DNA of 64,000 nt from Curtobacterium luteum (GTDB lineage Bacteria; Actinomycetota; Actinomycetes; Actinomycetales; Microbacteriaceae): positions 583,018 through 647,017 of the forward strand of contig NZ_BMOI01000001.1 of assembly GCF_014646995.1 (NCBI RefSeq), in the 5' to 3' direction. This document shows positions 8,895 through 17,484 of the stretch, in pieces. The number at the start of each line of letters is the position of its first letter. Position 1 is the stretch's first letter. Position numbers and translations under genes: made by a program. The notes below the pieces were generated by a model. It was given only the letters and a program-made list of their open reading frames with translations. It searched no databases and was not told the DNA's origin.

Positions 8895-11800
8895 ATGCAC
8901 CAGAACCAGAAGCTCGTCGAGGCCCGCATCGAGCGCGTCCTCAGCGAACGCATCACCCCGGCCGTCCACCAGGCCCGCACGCCCGTCGACCTCGCCGCGT
9001 GGCAGGTGCCGGACGAACCCGTGCCCGCGGCCGAGGCCCTGGCGGCCGAGTACCGGCCGTTCGCGGTCGGTGAGCAGTGGGGCCGTGCCTGGTCCACGTG
9101 GTGGTTCGAGGTCAGCGGGACCGTCCCCGCAGAGTGGGCCGGTCGGACGGTCGAGCTGCTCGTCGACCCGGGGTTCCAGGGCGACTGGCCGGGCAACCAG
9201 GCCGAGGGGCTCCTGCACACGCCGGACGGCACCCCGGTCAAGGGCATCCACCCCCGCAACCACTACCTCCGCATCGCGGACGAGGCGCAGGGCGGCGAAC
9301 AGGTGCACCTGTACCTCGAGGCCGCCGCGAACCCGGACATCCTCGTCAACGAGTTCGTGCCCACCCGGTTCGGGTCGAAGAAGACCGCCCCCGAGACGCC
9401 GATCTACACCTTCCGCACCGCCGAGCTCGCGGTCTTCGAGCCCGAGGTCTGGGCCCTGCGCTTCGACGTCGAGGTGCTCTTCCAGATGGTCAAGGAGCTG
9501 CCCGAGACCGACCCCAGGCGCCACGAGGTGCTCCGCGACCTCGAGCGCGCGATGGACGCCCTGGCCCTCGACGACATCGTGGGGACCGCCGCCGCGGCCC
9601 GGGCCGAGCTCGCCGGAGCGCTCGCGAGCCCGGCGAACCCGTCCGCCCACCGGCTCAGCGGCATCGGCCACGCGCACATCGACAGCGCCTGGCTCTGGCC
9701 GATCCGGGAGACGAAGCGCAAGACCGGCCGGACGTTCTCGAACGTGCTCGCCCTCGCCGAGCAGTACCCCGAGTTCAAGTTCGCCGCGTCCAGCGCCCAG
9801 CAGTACGCCTGGGTCAAGGAGCGGTACCCGGCGGTGTTCGAGGGCATCAAGGCCGCGATCGCCCGCGGACAGTGGATCGTCGTGGGCTCGCAGTGGATCG
9901 AGCCGGACGGCAACCTGCCCGGCGGCGAGGCGATGGTCCGCCAGATCACCCAGGGACTCCGGTTCTTCGCCGAGGAGCTCGGCGTCGAGACCCACGGCAT
10001 CTGGCTGCCGGACTCGTTCGGCTACACGGCCGCGTTCCCCCAGATCGCCAAGCTCGCCGGACTCGACTGGTTCCTCACGCAGAAGCTCTCGTGGAACCAG
10101 ACGAACACGTTCCCCCACCACACGTTCTGGTGGGAGGGCATCGACGGCTCCCGGATCTTCACGCACTTCCCCCCGATCGACACGTACAACTCGACCCTCG
10201 AGGGCGAGGAGCTGCACCACGCCGTCCGGCAGTTCCGCGAGAAGGGGGCCGCGACGACCTCGCTCGTGCCGTTCGGCTACGGCGACGGCGGCGGCGGTCC
10301 GATCCGCGAGATGCTCGAGCGGCAGCGTCGGGTCGAGTCCCTCGAAGGATCGCCCCGCGTCGAGATCGAGCACCCGGACGACTTCTTCGCCCGGGCCCGC
10401 GAGGAGTACCCCGACGCCCCGACGTGGGTCGGCGAGCTGTACCTGGAGCTGCACCGCGGCACGTTCACCTCGCACGCCCGCGAGAAGCGCGGCAACCGGA
10501 AGGCCGAGCACCTCCTGCGGGAAGCGGAGCTGTGGTGGACCGCCGCCGCGCTCCGCGGTGCCGAGTACCCGTACGAGGCGTTCGACCGGCTCTGGCAGTC
10601 CACGCTGCTCCAGCAGTTCCACGACATCCTGCCCGGCTCGTCGATCCAGTGGGTGCACGAGGAGAACGAGGACACCTACGCCCGCAACCACGCGGAGATC
10701 GAGGCGCTCATCACGGACGCCCTCACGCGGCTCGGTGTCGGCGGTGCGGTCGCGAACCCCGCCGATCACGACCGCCGCGCCCTCGTCGTCGGCGCGGACG
10801 GTTCGCCGATCGGCGTCGTCGAGGCGGCGGCGCACGCCCTGTCCCCCCTGCGGCCGGTCACACCGACGCACCCCGTCACGGCGACGCAGGACGCCGACGG
10901 CACCGTCCTCGACAACGGGCTCGTCCGCGTGCACGTCGACACCGACGGGCTCGTCGACTCGATCCGCGACCTCGCCCACGACCGCGAACTCGTGCCGTCG
11001 GACCGCAGCGCCAACCTGCTGCACCTGCACGAGGACCTGCCGAACGCCTGGGACGCGTGGGACATCGACGCCCACTACCGGCACTCGGTCGTCGAGCTCC
11101 GTGCCGCCCGGTCGGTGGAGCTCACCACCGACGACGACCTCCGCGCCGTGGTCCGCGTCCGCCGGGTGTTCGGGTCGTCCGAGCTCGTGCAGACCATCGC
11201 GGTCCACGCCGACGACGTCCGGGTCCACCTCGGGGTCGACGTCGAGTGGCAGGAGCGCGAGAAGCTCCTCAAGGCGTCGCTGCCCTTCGTCGTGCACGCG
11301 CAGCACCACAGCGCCGAGATCCAGTTCGGGCACCTCCGGCGACCGACGCACACGAACACCTCGTGGGACGACGCACGCTTCGAGGTGATGGCGCACCGTT
11401 GGGTGCACGTCGAGGAGCCCGGCTACGGGATCGGCGTCACGAACGCCGGCACCTACGGCCACGACGTCACCCGCCGCGTGGGCTCCTCCGGCGAGGTCGA
11501 GACCGAGGTCCGGCTCAGCCTGGTGCGCGGCGCCCAGTCGCCCGACCCCGAGCAGGACCTCGGACACCACGCGTTCGCGTACGCCGTGCACCCCGGCGCC
11601 ACGATCGCGGACGTCGTGGCGAGCGGGTACGACCAGAACCTGCCGCTGCGTGCGGTGCCGGCCGCCGAGGGAGCCGCACCGGTGGAGACGCTCACGGCGC
11701 CGGTCGTGCCGACGACACCGGGTGTGCGCGTCGAGTCGGTCAAGCTGGCCGACGACCGCTCGGGCGACGTCGTCGTGAGGCTGTACGAGGCGCTCGGCGC

Positions 11801-11984
11801 GCGCACCGACACCGTGCTCGACCTGCGGATCGACGCCGAGTCGGTGGAGCAGGTCGACCTGCGCGAGCGTTCGATCACCGACCCGGAGCGCACGGCCCGG
11901 ACCTTCGCGTGGGACGGCGGGACGGTGTCGCTCGGGCTGCGGCCGTTCCAGGTGGTCACCCTGCGGATCCGTCCGCGGCGCTGA
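8895..11984 (+). CDS. GH38 alpha-mannosidase
   Basis: This 1029-residue class II alpha-mannosidase of glycoside hydrolase family 38 has the usual large size. The N-terminal jelly-roll/linker leads into the catalytic barrel with the zinc-binding GHAHIDSAW motif (about residues 257-265) and the nucleophile Asp in LPDSFGY (about 370-376). The bundle and beta domains of the family follow. The ATG at 8895 has GGAG nine bases upstream. A GTG at 8880 in the same frame is less likely. No signal peptide is seen, so it should work in the cytoplasm on imported mannosides. It ends 26 bp before a perfect terminator hairpin and closes the plus arm of the sugar locus. Confidence 0.95.
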   Translation: MHQNQKLVEARIERVLSERITPAVHQARTPVDLAAWQVPDEPVPAAEALAAEYRPFAVGEQWGRAWSTWWFEVSGTVPAEWAGRTVELLVDPGFQGDWPGNQAEGLLHTPDGTPVKGIHPRNHYLRIADEAQGGEQVHLYLEAAANPDILVNEFVPTRFGSKKTAPETPIYTFRTAELAVFEPEVWALRFDVEVLFQMVKELPETDPRRHEVLRDLERAMDALALDDIVGTAAAARAELAGALASPANPSAHRLSGIGHAHIDSAWLWPIRETKRKTGRTFSNVLALAEQYPEFKFAASSAQQYAWVKERYPAVFEGIKAAIARGQWIVVGSQWIEPDGNLPGGEAMVRQITQGLRFFAEELGVETHGIWLPDSFGYTAAFPQIAKLAGLDWFLTQKLSWNQTNTFPHHTFWWEGIDGSRIFTHFPPIDTYNSTLEGEELHHAVRQFREKGAATTSLVPFGYGDGGGGPIREMLERQRRVESLEGSPRVEIEHPDDFFARAREEYPDAPTWVGELYLELHRGTFTSHAREKRGNRKAEHLLREAELWWTAAALRGAEYPYEAFDRLWQSTLLQQFHDILPGSSIQWVHEENEDTYARNHAEIEALITDALTRLGVGGAVANPADHDRRALVVGADGSPIGVVEAAAHALSPLRPVTPTHPVTATQDADGTVLDNGLVRVHVDTDGLVDSIRDLAHDRELVPSDRSANLLHLHEDLPNAWDAWDIDAHYRHSVVELRAARSVELTTDDDLRAVVRVRRVFGSSELVQTIAVHADDVRVHLGVDVEWQEREKLLKASLPFVVHAQHHSAEIQFGHLRRPTHTNTSWDDARFEVMAHRWVHVEEPGYGIGVTNAGTYGHDVTRRVGSSGEVETEVRLSLVRGAQSPDPEQDLGHHAFAYAVHPGATIADVVASGYDQNLPLRAVPAAEGAAPVETLTAPVVPTTPGVRVESVKLADDRSGDVVVRLYEALGARTDTVLDLRIDAESVEQVDLRERSITDPERTARTFAWDGGTVSLGLRPFQVVTLRIRPRR

Positions 11985-12010
11985 CGGCCGCCGTCACGAC
12001 GCGACGGCGG

Positions 12011-12058
12011 GACGGACGGGAGGCGCGGTGCGGGTCCGCACCGCGCCTCCCGTCCGTC
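12011..12058. terminator. Perfect 23-bp-arm hairpin, bidirectional terminator
   Basis: The arms 12011-12033 and 12036-12058 are perfectly complementary with a 2-nt centre. It lies between the convergent ends of the mannosidase gene and the gene ending at 12082, so it can serve both. No T-run follows, as is common in actinobacteria. The stem contains GGAGGCGCGGTGCGG and is a clear member of the repeated GGAGGC hairpin family. Confidence 0.88.
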
Positions 12059-12081
12059 GATCCCGTCCGGTGCCGGTCCGC

Positions 12082-13542
12082 TCAGATGTCGAGGACGCCG
12101 TCGACCGCGTCACGTCGCGGCGGGATGTGTCCGGTTGTGACGTCCTCGTCGAGGTACACCCCGACGTACCCGTGGCCGACGGGTCGACCCGTGTCGTCGA
12201 ACACTCGGAAGCGGCGACGGAGCCGGAGGAACGGGACCGCCGTGTGCTCGAAGGACACCACCACCGCGGTGTCGGGGAACGTTCCTTCGACCTCGACGTG
12301 CACGTCGCGGTAGTCACTCCGCATCCGACGCACACCGTCGACGCCGCGCGTCCAGGTGATCGCGGGGGCGTCGAGGTGCGTGAGCTGCTCGACGAGCCGG
12401 GCGACGCTGTGCTCCCGTCTGACCGTGTCCCGGTCCCACAGCGGCCACCGGCTGCCGTCGATGCCTTCGAGGTCGAGCCGTTCGACCCACGGCGCCCGAC
12501 GTGCCTCGCGCTCCTCGATCGACCGCTCCCACTCGAGGTCGGCGGCGTCGTCCTCCGCGGCGTCCTCCAGCGGCGACGAGTCGAGTGTGTCGGTGTCCAC
12601 CGAGGCCGGGAGACCGGCGGACACGTCCACCACGACCTCCCGGGGTCGGTAGACGACGTCGCGGCCACCGTCCTCCGCAGGAACGAGGTCCGGACCGGTC
12701 CGGTGGAACCGCAGGGTCATCGTGTCGCCCTCCACCGAGACCCGCTCCACGAGGTGGTCGACCCGGATGGTCGTGCGCGTGCCGTCGGGCGCGATGCGTT
12801 CGACGTCCGTCGGCGGGGTCGGCGACGGCGGGCCGGGGTCGTCCGAGCCGTCGGCATCGGTCTCGTCCTCCACGGGTCCGTCGGAGTCGCCGGCCCAGTC
12901 GGCGAACCCGATGGTCCACTGGTACTTCGTGGCCACCGTCGTGTCGGGGTCGTCGGAGCCGTCGAAGTCCCGCTCGGCATCGGCCGCCGGTCCACCGTCG
13001 TCCTCGGAGTCCTCGGAGTCCTCGGAGTCCTCGGAGTCCTCGGGCTCTGTCCACGTCTCGGGGTCCGGCCAGAACGGCTCGACCTCAGCCCACGGGGGGT
13101 CGGCCGCGGCGAAGGACGCCGGAACGTCTTCGTCGAAGGGGCCGTCCTCGATCCTCACGGCCATCCACTCCGACGCGTCGCGAGGATCCGCGAGCCACAG
13201 GCCGCCGCTGTCCGCGCCGACCACACGCCGGTCGCCGAGGTCGACGGCCGCCCCGACGCGGTCCGGGTCGAGGTGCACCGCGGTGCGAGACCCACCGTCG
13301 ATGCCGTCGGAGGAGTACACGACCCAGATGCCCTCGGTGGTGGGCCAGGCCGCGGCCTCCTCGACGGCACGCTCCGGCAACGGCGCAGACGGCCACGTCA
13401 ACCACCGCACCACGGCGCCGTCCTCGATCACCGCCGCCACCGGACGGTGCAGGTCGGGGACCACCAGGCGGTTCCCGACCTCGACGACGTCGAGCGGGAG
13501 GAGATGGTCAGCATCGTCGGCGCGGTCGGTTCGAGCGGTCAC
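12082..13542 (-). CDS. Acidic protein of unknown function
   Basis: This 486-residue protein is one I do not recognise. The N-terminal 120 residues have repeated short W- and L-containing beta-like stretches (for example IWVVYSSDG and LWLADPRD). The centre is a strongly acidic low-complexity stretch made of EDS repeats (about residues 168-182). The C-terminal half again looks beta-rich and ends with YVGVYLDED. No signal peptide or membrane helix is visible. The GTG at 13542 is chosen because a TAGCGT box lies exactly seven bases upstream, predicting a leaderless message. Alternative starts are not supported by a ribosome site. A structural or self-assembly role is possible but unsupported. Confidence 0.75.
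   Translation of the reverse strand: MTARTDRADDADHLLPLDVVEVGNRLVVPDLHRPVAAVIEDGAVVRWLTWPSAPLPERAVEEAAAWPTTEGIWVVYSSDGIDGGSRTAVHLDPDRVGAAVDLGDRRVVGADSGGLWLADPRDASEWMAVRIEDGPFDEDVPASFAAADPPWAEVEPFWPDPETWTEPEDSEDSEDSEDSEDDGGPAADAERDFDGSDDPDTTVATKYQWTIGFADWAGDSDGPVEDETDADGSDDPGPPSPTPPTDVERIAPDGTRTTIRVDHLVERVSVEGDTMTLRFHRTGPDLVPAEDGGRDVVYRPREVVVDVSAGLPASVDTDTLDSSPLEDAAEDDAADLEWERSIEEREARRAPWVERLDLEGIDGSRWPLWDRDTVRREHSVARLVEQLTHLDAPAITWTRGVDGVRRMRSDYRDVHVEVEGTFPDTAVVVSFEHTAVPFLRLRRRFRVFDDTGRPVGHGYVGVYLDEDVTTGHIPPRRDAVDGVLDI
13001..13043. repeat. 9-bp tandem repeat inside the acidic protein gene
   Basis: Four exact copies of TCCTCGGAG run from 13001 to 13036, with a partial fifth. On the coding (minus) strand they encode an in-frame Glu-Asp-Ser repeat. 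Being a multiple of three, copy changes would lengthen or shorten the acidic linker without a frameshift. Confidence 0.9.
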
Positions 13543-13549
13543 GCGGCCG

Positions 13550-13555
13550 ACGCTA
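13550..13555 (-). promoter_or_regulatory. -10 box of a likely leaderless promoter
   Basis: Read on the minus strand, TAGCGT ends seven bases before the GTG at 13542, so transcription would start at or next to the start codon. No ribosome-binding sequence is present. The same box and spacing occurs at four other genes in the window. Confidence 0.55.
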
Positions 13556-13656
13556 CCGTGGCCTGGCGTGCTCGGCTCGTGCGCTGAGCGCGGACACCGC
13601 GACGCGATCAGCGCGGACCGCGTTGACTGGGGTGTCGGCCTGACGAGGAGGAATGC

Positions 13657-15240
13657 GTGCTCGGACCCGAACTGGTGGTCGTGCTCGGCCTCGCCATCGC
13701 GGTGACGGCCGGCATCGCCGACCGCATCCGGGTCGCACCGCCGGTGTTGCTGCTGGTGTTCGGCGCCGGGCTCGCGCTCGTCCCGCAGTTCTCCGACGTG
13801 CAGCTGCCCGCCGACGCCGTCCTGCTCCTCTTCCTGCCGGCGCTGCTCTACTGGGAGAGCCTGACGACGTCGCTGCGGGAGATCCGGAAGAACCTCCGCG
13901 GCATCGTCCTCATGGGCACGTTGCTCGTCGTCCTGACCGCGGGCGCCGTGGCAGCGCTGCTCCACCTGCTCGGGCTCCCGTGGGGGCCGGCGTGGGTGCT
14001 CGGCGCCGCCGTCGCCCCGACGGACGCGACCGCCGTGGGGGCGCTCACGCGGATGCTCCCCCGTCGCAACGTCACCGTGCTCCGAGCGGAGAGCCTCGTG
14101 AACGACGGCACGACCCTCGTCGTGTACGGCATCGCCGTCGCGGTGACCGTCGGCACGCAGCAGCTCACGGTCTGGGGCGTCTCGGGCATGCTCCTCCTGT
14201 CGTACGTCGGCGGGGTCGCGGCCGGCCTCGCAGCGGCCTGGGTCGGCACCCTCGTCCTCCGCCGCGTCGAGTCGGTGGTGCTCCAGAACCTGGTGACCCT
14301 GCTCGTCCCGTTCGTCGCCTTCCTCGGCGCGGAGGCGGTCGACGCGTCCGGGGTGCTCGCGGTCGTCACCGCCGGGATCGTCGTGAGCCAGGTCGCGCCG
14401 AAGCTCGACCGCGCCGAGACACGGCAGCAGGTGCGCGCGTTCTGGTCCTTCCTGACGTACCTGCTCAACGGCGCCCTCTTCGTGCTCGTCGGCATCGAGG
14501 CGATGATCGCTGCGCGGGCCCTCGACCCGACCGAACTGCTCCGCGCGGGCGGACTGATCGCCGCGGTGGCCGTGCTGCTCGTCGTGGTGCGGTTCGCGTT
14601 CCTCAACGCCGCCGGGGGCACGATCTGGCTCGTCACCCGGCGCACCGGCGGCCGACCGCGGGAGGGCCATCGCGACCGACTGGTCAGCGGCTTCGCCGGC
14701 TTCCGCGGCGCGGTCTCGCTCGCGATGGCGGTCGCCGTCCCGCGCACCCTCGAGTCCGGCGCAGCGTTCCCGGACCGCGACCTCATCGTCTTCGTCACCG
14801 CGGGTGTCGTCGTGCTCACGATCGTCGGACAGGCGCTCGTGCTGCCCGCGGTGCTCCGCCATGCGGCGCTCCCCGAGGACGAGTCGGTCGGCGAGGAGCG
14901 CCGGTACGCCGAGCGGACCGCGATCGAGGAGGCCCTCGACGCACTCCCCCGCCTCGCCCGCACGGCCGGCGCCGACCGTGCCACCGTCGACCGCGTGCGC
15001 AAGGACTACGAGGCACACCTCGACGTGATCCAGGCCCGGGAGGAAGCCGAGGACGACGACCACCCGGCCCTGCAGCGACACGACGCCGCGGTCGCCCTGG
15101 AGCTCGCCCTCGTCCAGCACAAGGCCGCGACGCTCCTCCGGCTCCGCGACGCCGAGGAGATCGACGACCTCGTCCTCCGCCAGGTGCGCGCCGGCTACGA
15201 CGCCGAGGAGGCCCGGCTCGAGGGGGCGACGCCGCCGTGA
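13657..15240 (+). CDS. CPA1-family sodium/proton antiporter, NhaP type
   Basis: This 527-residue membrane antiporter exchanges Na+ (or K+) for protons to control pH and salt. About 12 membrane helices fill the first 400 residues, with the ion-pathway motifs PTDA (121-124) and the essential Asn-Asp pair (149-150). A charged cytoplasmic tail of some 130 residues follows. The GTG at 13657 has GAGGAGG five bases upstream. An ATG at 13653 is in another frame. It overlaps the next gene by four bases (GTGA). Substrate ion preference cannot be read from sequence. Confidence 0.92.
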   Translation: MLGPELVVVLGLAIAVTAGIADRIRVAPPVLLLVFGAGLALVPQFSDVQLPADAVLLLFLPALLYWESLTTSLREIRKNLRGIVLMGTLLVVLTAGAVAALLHLLGLPWGPAWVLGAAVAPTDATAVGALTRMLPRRNVTVLRAESLVNDGTTLVVYGIAVAVTVGTQQLTVWGVSGMLLLSYVGGVAAGLAAAWVGTLVLRRVESVVLQNLVTLLVPFVAFLGAEAVDASGVLAVVTAGIVVSQVAPKLDRAETRQQVRAFWSFLTYLLNGALFVLVGIEAMIAARALDPTELLRAGGLIAAVAVLLVVVRFAFLNAAGGTIWLVTRRTGGRPREGHRDRLVSGFAGFRGAVSLAMAVAVPRTLESGAAFPDRDLIVFVTAGVVVLTIVGQALVLPAVLRHAALPEDESVGEERRYAERTAIEEALDALPRLARTAGADRATVDRVRKDYEAHLDVIQAREEAEDDDHPALQRHDAAVALELALVQHKAATLLRLRDAEEIDDLVLRQVRAGYDAEEARLEGATPP

Positions 15241-15989
15241 CCCTCGACGTCGACGTGCTGCTCAGGACGCTCCTCGGCGTCGCGGTGCTCGTCGCCCTGG
15301 CCACCGCCGTGCTCCTGCTCGCCCGGGCCCCGTCGCCGTGGGCGCCCGCGCTGGCCGTCCTCCGCGGCACCCTCCAGCTCGCGGTGCTCAGCGTCGTCCT
15401 GACCGGGGTGATCCGGGATCCGGCGTGGATCGCGGTCGCGCTCGTCGTCATGTTCGGCGTCGCGACCACGACCGCGGCACGGCGACTCGGCACGCTGCGC
15501 GACCGGCTGCTGCCCGTGGCCGTGTCGATGGCGATCGGCATCGGCGCCGCGCTCACGGTCGTCTTCGTGACCGGCGCCATCGAGTTCACCCCGCGGTACG
15601 TCCTCGCCATCGGCGGCATCGTGGTCGGCAACGCGATGACGAGCGCCACGCTCTCCGGCCGGCGCTTCGTGGAGCTCGTCGACGACCGCTGGGACGACGT
15701 CGAGGGCTGGCTCGCCCTCGGGGCCACACCCCGCCGCTCGACCGCGGCCCTCGTCCGACGGGCCGTCCACGCCGCGATGGTCCCGAGCACGGACCAGACC
15801 CGCACCACCGGGCTCGTGACCCTGCCCGGCGCCTTCGTCGGCGCGGTGTTCGGCGGGGTGTCCCCGATCGAGGCCGGACGGTTCCAGGTCGTCGTGCTGG
15901 CGGCGATCATCGCCGCGGGCGCACTCGTCGCCGTCACGCTGACGCACCTGCTCGCGCCGGTGCGGACGCGGCCCGTCACGTCGAGCTGA
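15237..15989 (+). CDS. FetB/YbbM-family ABC permease
   Basis: This 250-residue integral membrane protein of the UPF0014/FetB family (YbbM in E. coli) is linked there to iron export or metal stress with the ATPase FetA. It has seven or so helices and the family stretch DRWDDVEGWLALGAT (about residues 146-160) followed by MVPSTDQTRTTGLVTLPG. Its GTG start overlaps the antiporter stop, so the two are translationally coupled. No FetA-like ATPase is adjacent, so its energising partner, if any, is elsewhere. The pairing with an Na+/H+ antiporter may reflect an ion-homeostasis role. Confidence 0.85.
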   Translation: MTLDVDVLLRTLLGVAVLVALATAVLLLARAPSPWAPALAVLRGTLQLAVLSVVLTGVIRDPAWIAVALVVMFGVATTTAARRLGTLRDRLLPVAVSMAIGIGAALTVVFVTGAIEFTPRYVLAIGGIVVGNAMTSATLSGRRFVELVDDRWDDVEGWLALGATPRRSTAALVRRAVHAAMVPSTDQTRTTGLVTLPGAFVGAVFGGVSPIEAGRFQVVVLAAIIAAGALVAVTLTHLLAPVRTRPVTSS

Positions 15990-16020
15990 CACCGTCGCGC
16001 CCCCCGCCGCGCTGACGCAC

Positions 16021-16141
16021 CGGCCTGGAGGCAGCGGGTCGCGTCGTGCCCCGCCCGTCGCCCTGACAGCGTGGCGCTGCCAGCGGCGCGCGTCCCCGCC
16101 GCGCACCGTCCGTGACGGACGCGAGCCGCGCCTCCAGGCCG
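16021..16141. repeat. Composite gene-end palindrome with internal hairpins
   Basis: CGGCCTGGAGGC at 16021-16032 pairs perfectly with GCCTCCAGGCCG at 16130-16141. The 97-nt interior holds two more small perfect hairpins, CAGCG-TGG-CGCTG (16067-16079) and CGTCCG-TGA-CGGACG (16107-16121). It sits between the convergent ends of the FetB-like gene and apbE and probably terminates both. It is the only family member with an expanded, branched loop. Confidence 0.75.
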
Positions 16142-16153
16142 CTGCCGACCGCG

Positions 16154-16909
16154 TCAGGGACCGGTCGCGCCCGCCGGCTCGACCACGGACCGGGCCCCCG
16201 GGGTCGCCCAGACCGTGCCGTCGACCCCGAACGCGAGGACGTCGACCGAACCGTCGGCGGTGAGCGCGCGGAGGTCGTCCGCGTCCCCCGCGACCACCGC
16301 GGTGGCCAGGACGTCCGCGGTCACGATGTCGTCCGCGATCACGGTGGCCTGCACGAACGCGGGCGTCGAGCGGCGCCAGATGTGCTCACCCCGCTCGGCC
16401 GTCCCGGAGGTGGCCACGGCGCGTCGGGTGCCCTCGAGGCGGGCGACCCCGACGACCGTGTCCCGGCGTGCCGGGTCCACGACGCCGACGCTCCAGGGCT
16501 CGGGAGGTCCGTCCGGTCCGACGAGCCGCCCGCGGGCGAGGACGTCGCCGCCCGCCGCGATCAGCCAGTCGGACGACCCACGGTCGAGGACCGCCCCGGC
16601 CTCCTGGATCGCGAGCGCCTTCACGACGCCGGACAGGTCGACGACGCCGTCGGGCCGGTGCGGGGTGAACGCGCCGCCCGTCCGGTCACGCCACTCGAGC
16701 GCGAGGGCGTACACGTCCCGCACCTCCTGCGGGGCGTCGGCGAGTCGGAGCGACCCGGCCGCCACACGGCTGAGGACGGACGCCGGGTCGTACAGGCTGT
16801 AGCGGTGGTCGTGGCCGGCGAAGACCGCACGGACCGCGGAGGCGGCCTCGGGGGTCGCGCCCCGGAGGCTCACCACGGTGCCCATGGTCTCGAACGTCTG
16901 GACGCTCAC
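16154..16909 (-). CDS. apbE: ApbE-like FAD:protein FMN transferase
   Basis: This 251-residue enzyme of the ApbE family transfers FMN from FAD onto a Ser or Thr of target proteins. Characteristic stretches are TMGTVVSLRG at the start, YDPASVLSRV (substrate loop), LSGVVKALAI and AAGGDVLARG (about residues 110-120). The C-terminal metal-site region carries DDIVTADVLATA. It is shorter than many family members (about 300), and no lipoprotein signal is seen. The GTG start overlaps the FMN-binding protein gene by four bases, which identifies that neighbour as its probable substrate. This context argues strongly for covalent flavinylation. Confidence 0.88.
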   Translation of the reverse strand: MSVQTFETMGTVVSLRGATPEAASAVRAVFAGHDHRYSLYDPASVLSRVAAGSLRLADAPQEVRDVYALALEWRDRTGGAFTPHRPDGVVDLSGVVKALAIQEAGAVLDRGSSDWLIAAGGDVLARGRLVGPDGPPEPWSVGVVDPARRDTVVGVARLEGTRRAVATSGTAERGEHIWRRSTPAFVQATVIADDIVTADVLATAVVAGDADDLRALTADGSVDVLAFGVDGTVWATPGARSVVEPAGATGP

Positions 16910-17484
16910 GAGCCCGCCTGGTCGAGCGCGGACTGCAGCGAAGTGGTGTACCCCTCGCTGGTGAAGGTGGCGCCGCTGACGGCCTGGATCTGCGCCGACT
17001 GCGCCTGGAGTGCCTCCTGCCGGAGGATCGGCGCCGCCTGCTGGCTGATCATGACGGACCGGCCGTCGCTGTTCGTCAGCTGCAGGGCCGTGACGTCGGT
17101 GAGCTTGCCGCCGGCCACGGTGACCTGCACCTGGACGGGCCCGTACTGGGTCTGGACGGTCTGCCCCGTGTAGGTGCCGTCCTTGACGGCACCGGACGCG
17201 GACCCGGACGCGGACCCGGAAGCGGAGCTGCCGGTGCTGCTACCGGCATCGCCGCTGCTGCTGCTTCCGCCGCTGCCGCTCGTACCACTGCCGCCGGTGG
17301 CCGCAGCGCTGCCGCTGCCGGCGCTGCCGCCGGCCGTGCTGCCGCTGTCCGCGCTGCTGGTGCCACCCGACGTCGCCGCCTGGGACCGGGACACCGTCGC
17401 GGCAGGCTGCCCGCCGAGCTGCCAACCGATGACCAGGACCGCCGCCGACGACACGATGCCGCCGGCGATCACCCGAGCGCGCAT
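16906..17484 (-). CDS. Secreted FMN-binding domain protein
   Basis: This 192-residue protein has an N-terminal membrane anchor or signal (residues 5-25), a long Ser/Gly-rich linker (about 33-100) and a C-terminal FMN-binding domain of the NqrC/RnfG type. The flavinylation motif SGATFT lies at residues 170-175, with Thr173 the likely acceptor by analogy to NqrC. It should sit outside the membrane and receive electrons from the ferric reductase-like protein encoded just upstream. Its ATG overlaps the stop of that gene by one base (TGATG), and its stop overlaps apbE. The Gly/Ser linker may let the flavin head reach through the wall. Confidence 0.88.
   Translation of the reverse strand: MRARVIAGGIVSSAAVLVIGWQLGGQPAATVSRSQAATSGGTSSADSGSTAGGSAGSGSAAATGGSGTSGSGGSSSSGDAGSSTGSSASGSASGSASGAVKDGTYTGQTVQTQYGPVQVQVTVAGGKLTDVTALQLTNSDGRSVMISQQAAPILRQEALQAQSAQIQAVSGATFTSEGYTTSLQSALDQAGS

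Noticed and set aside
7164..11591. A 1475-codon open frame on the minus strand opposite the DeoR, GH4 and GH38 genes
   Set aside because: It is an antisense shadow produced by high GC at third codon positions. The sense genes have full family motifs, and the antisense product is a low-complexity Val/Arg/Asp/Gly-rich protein.
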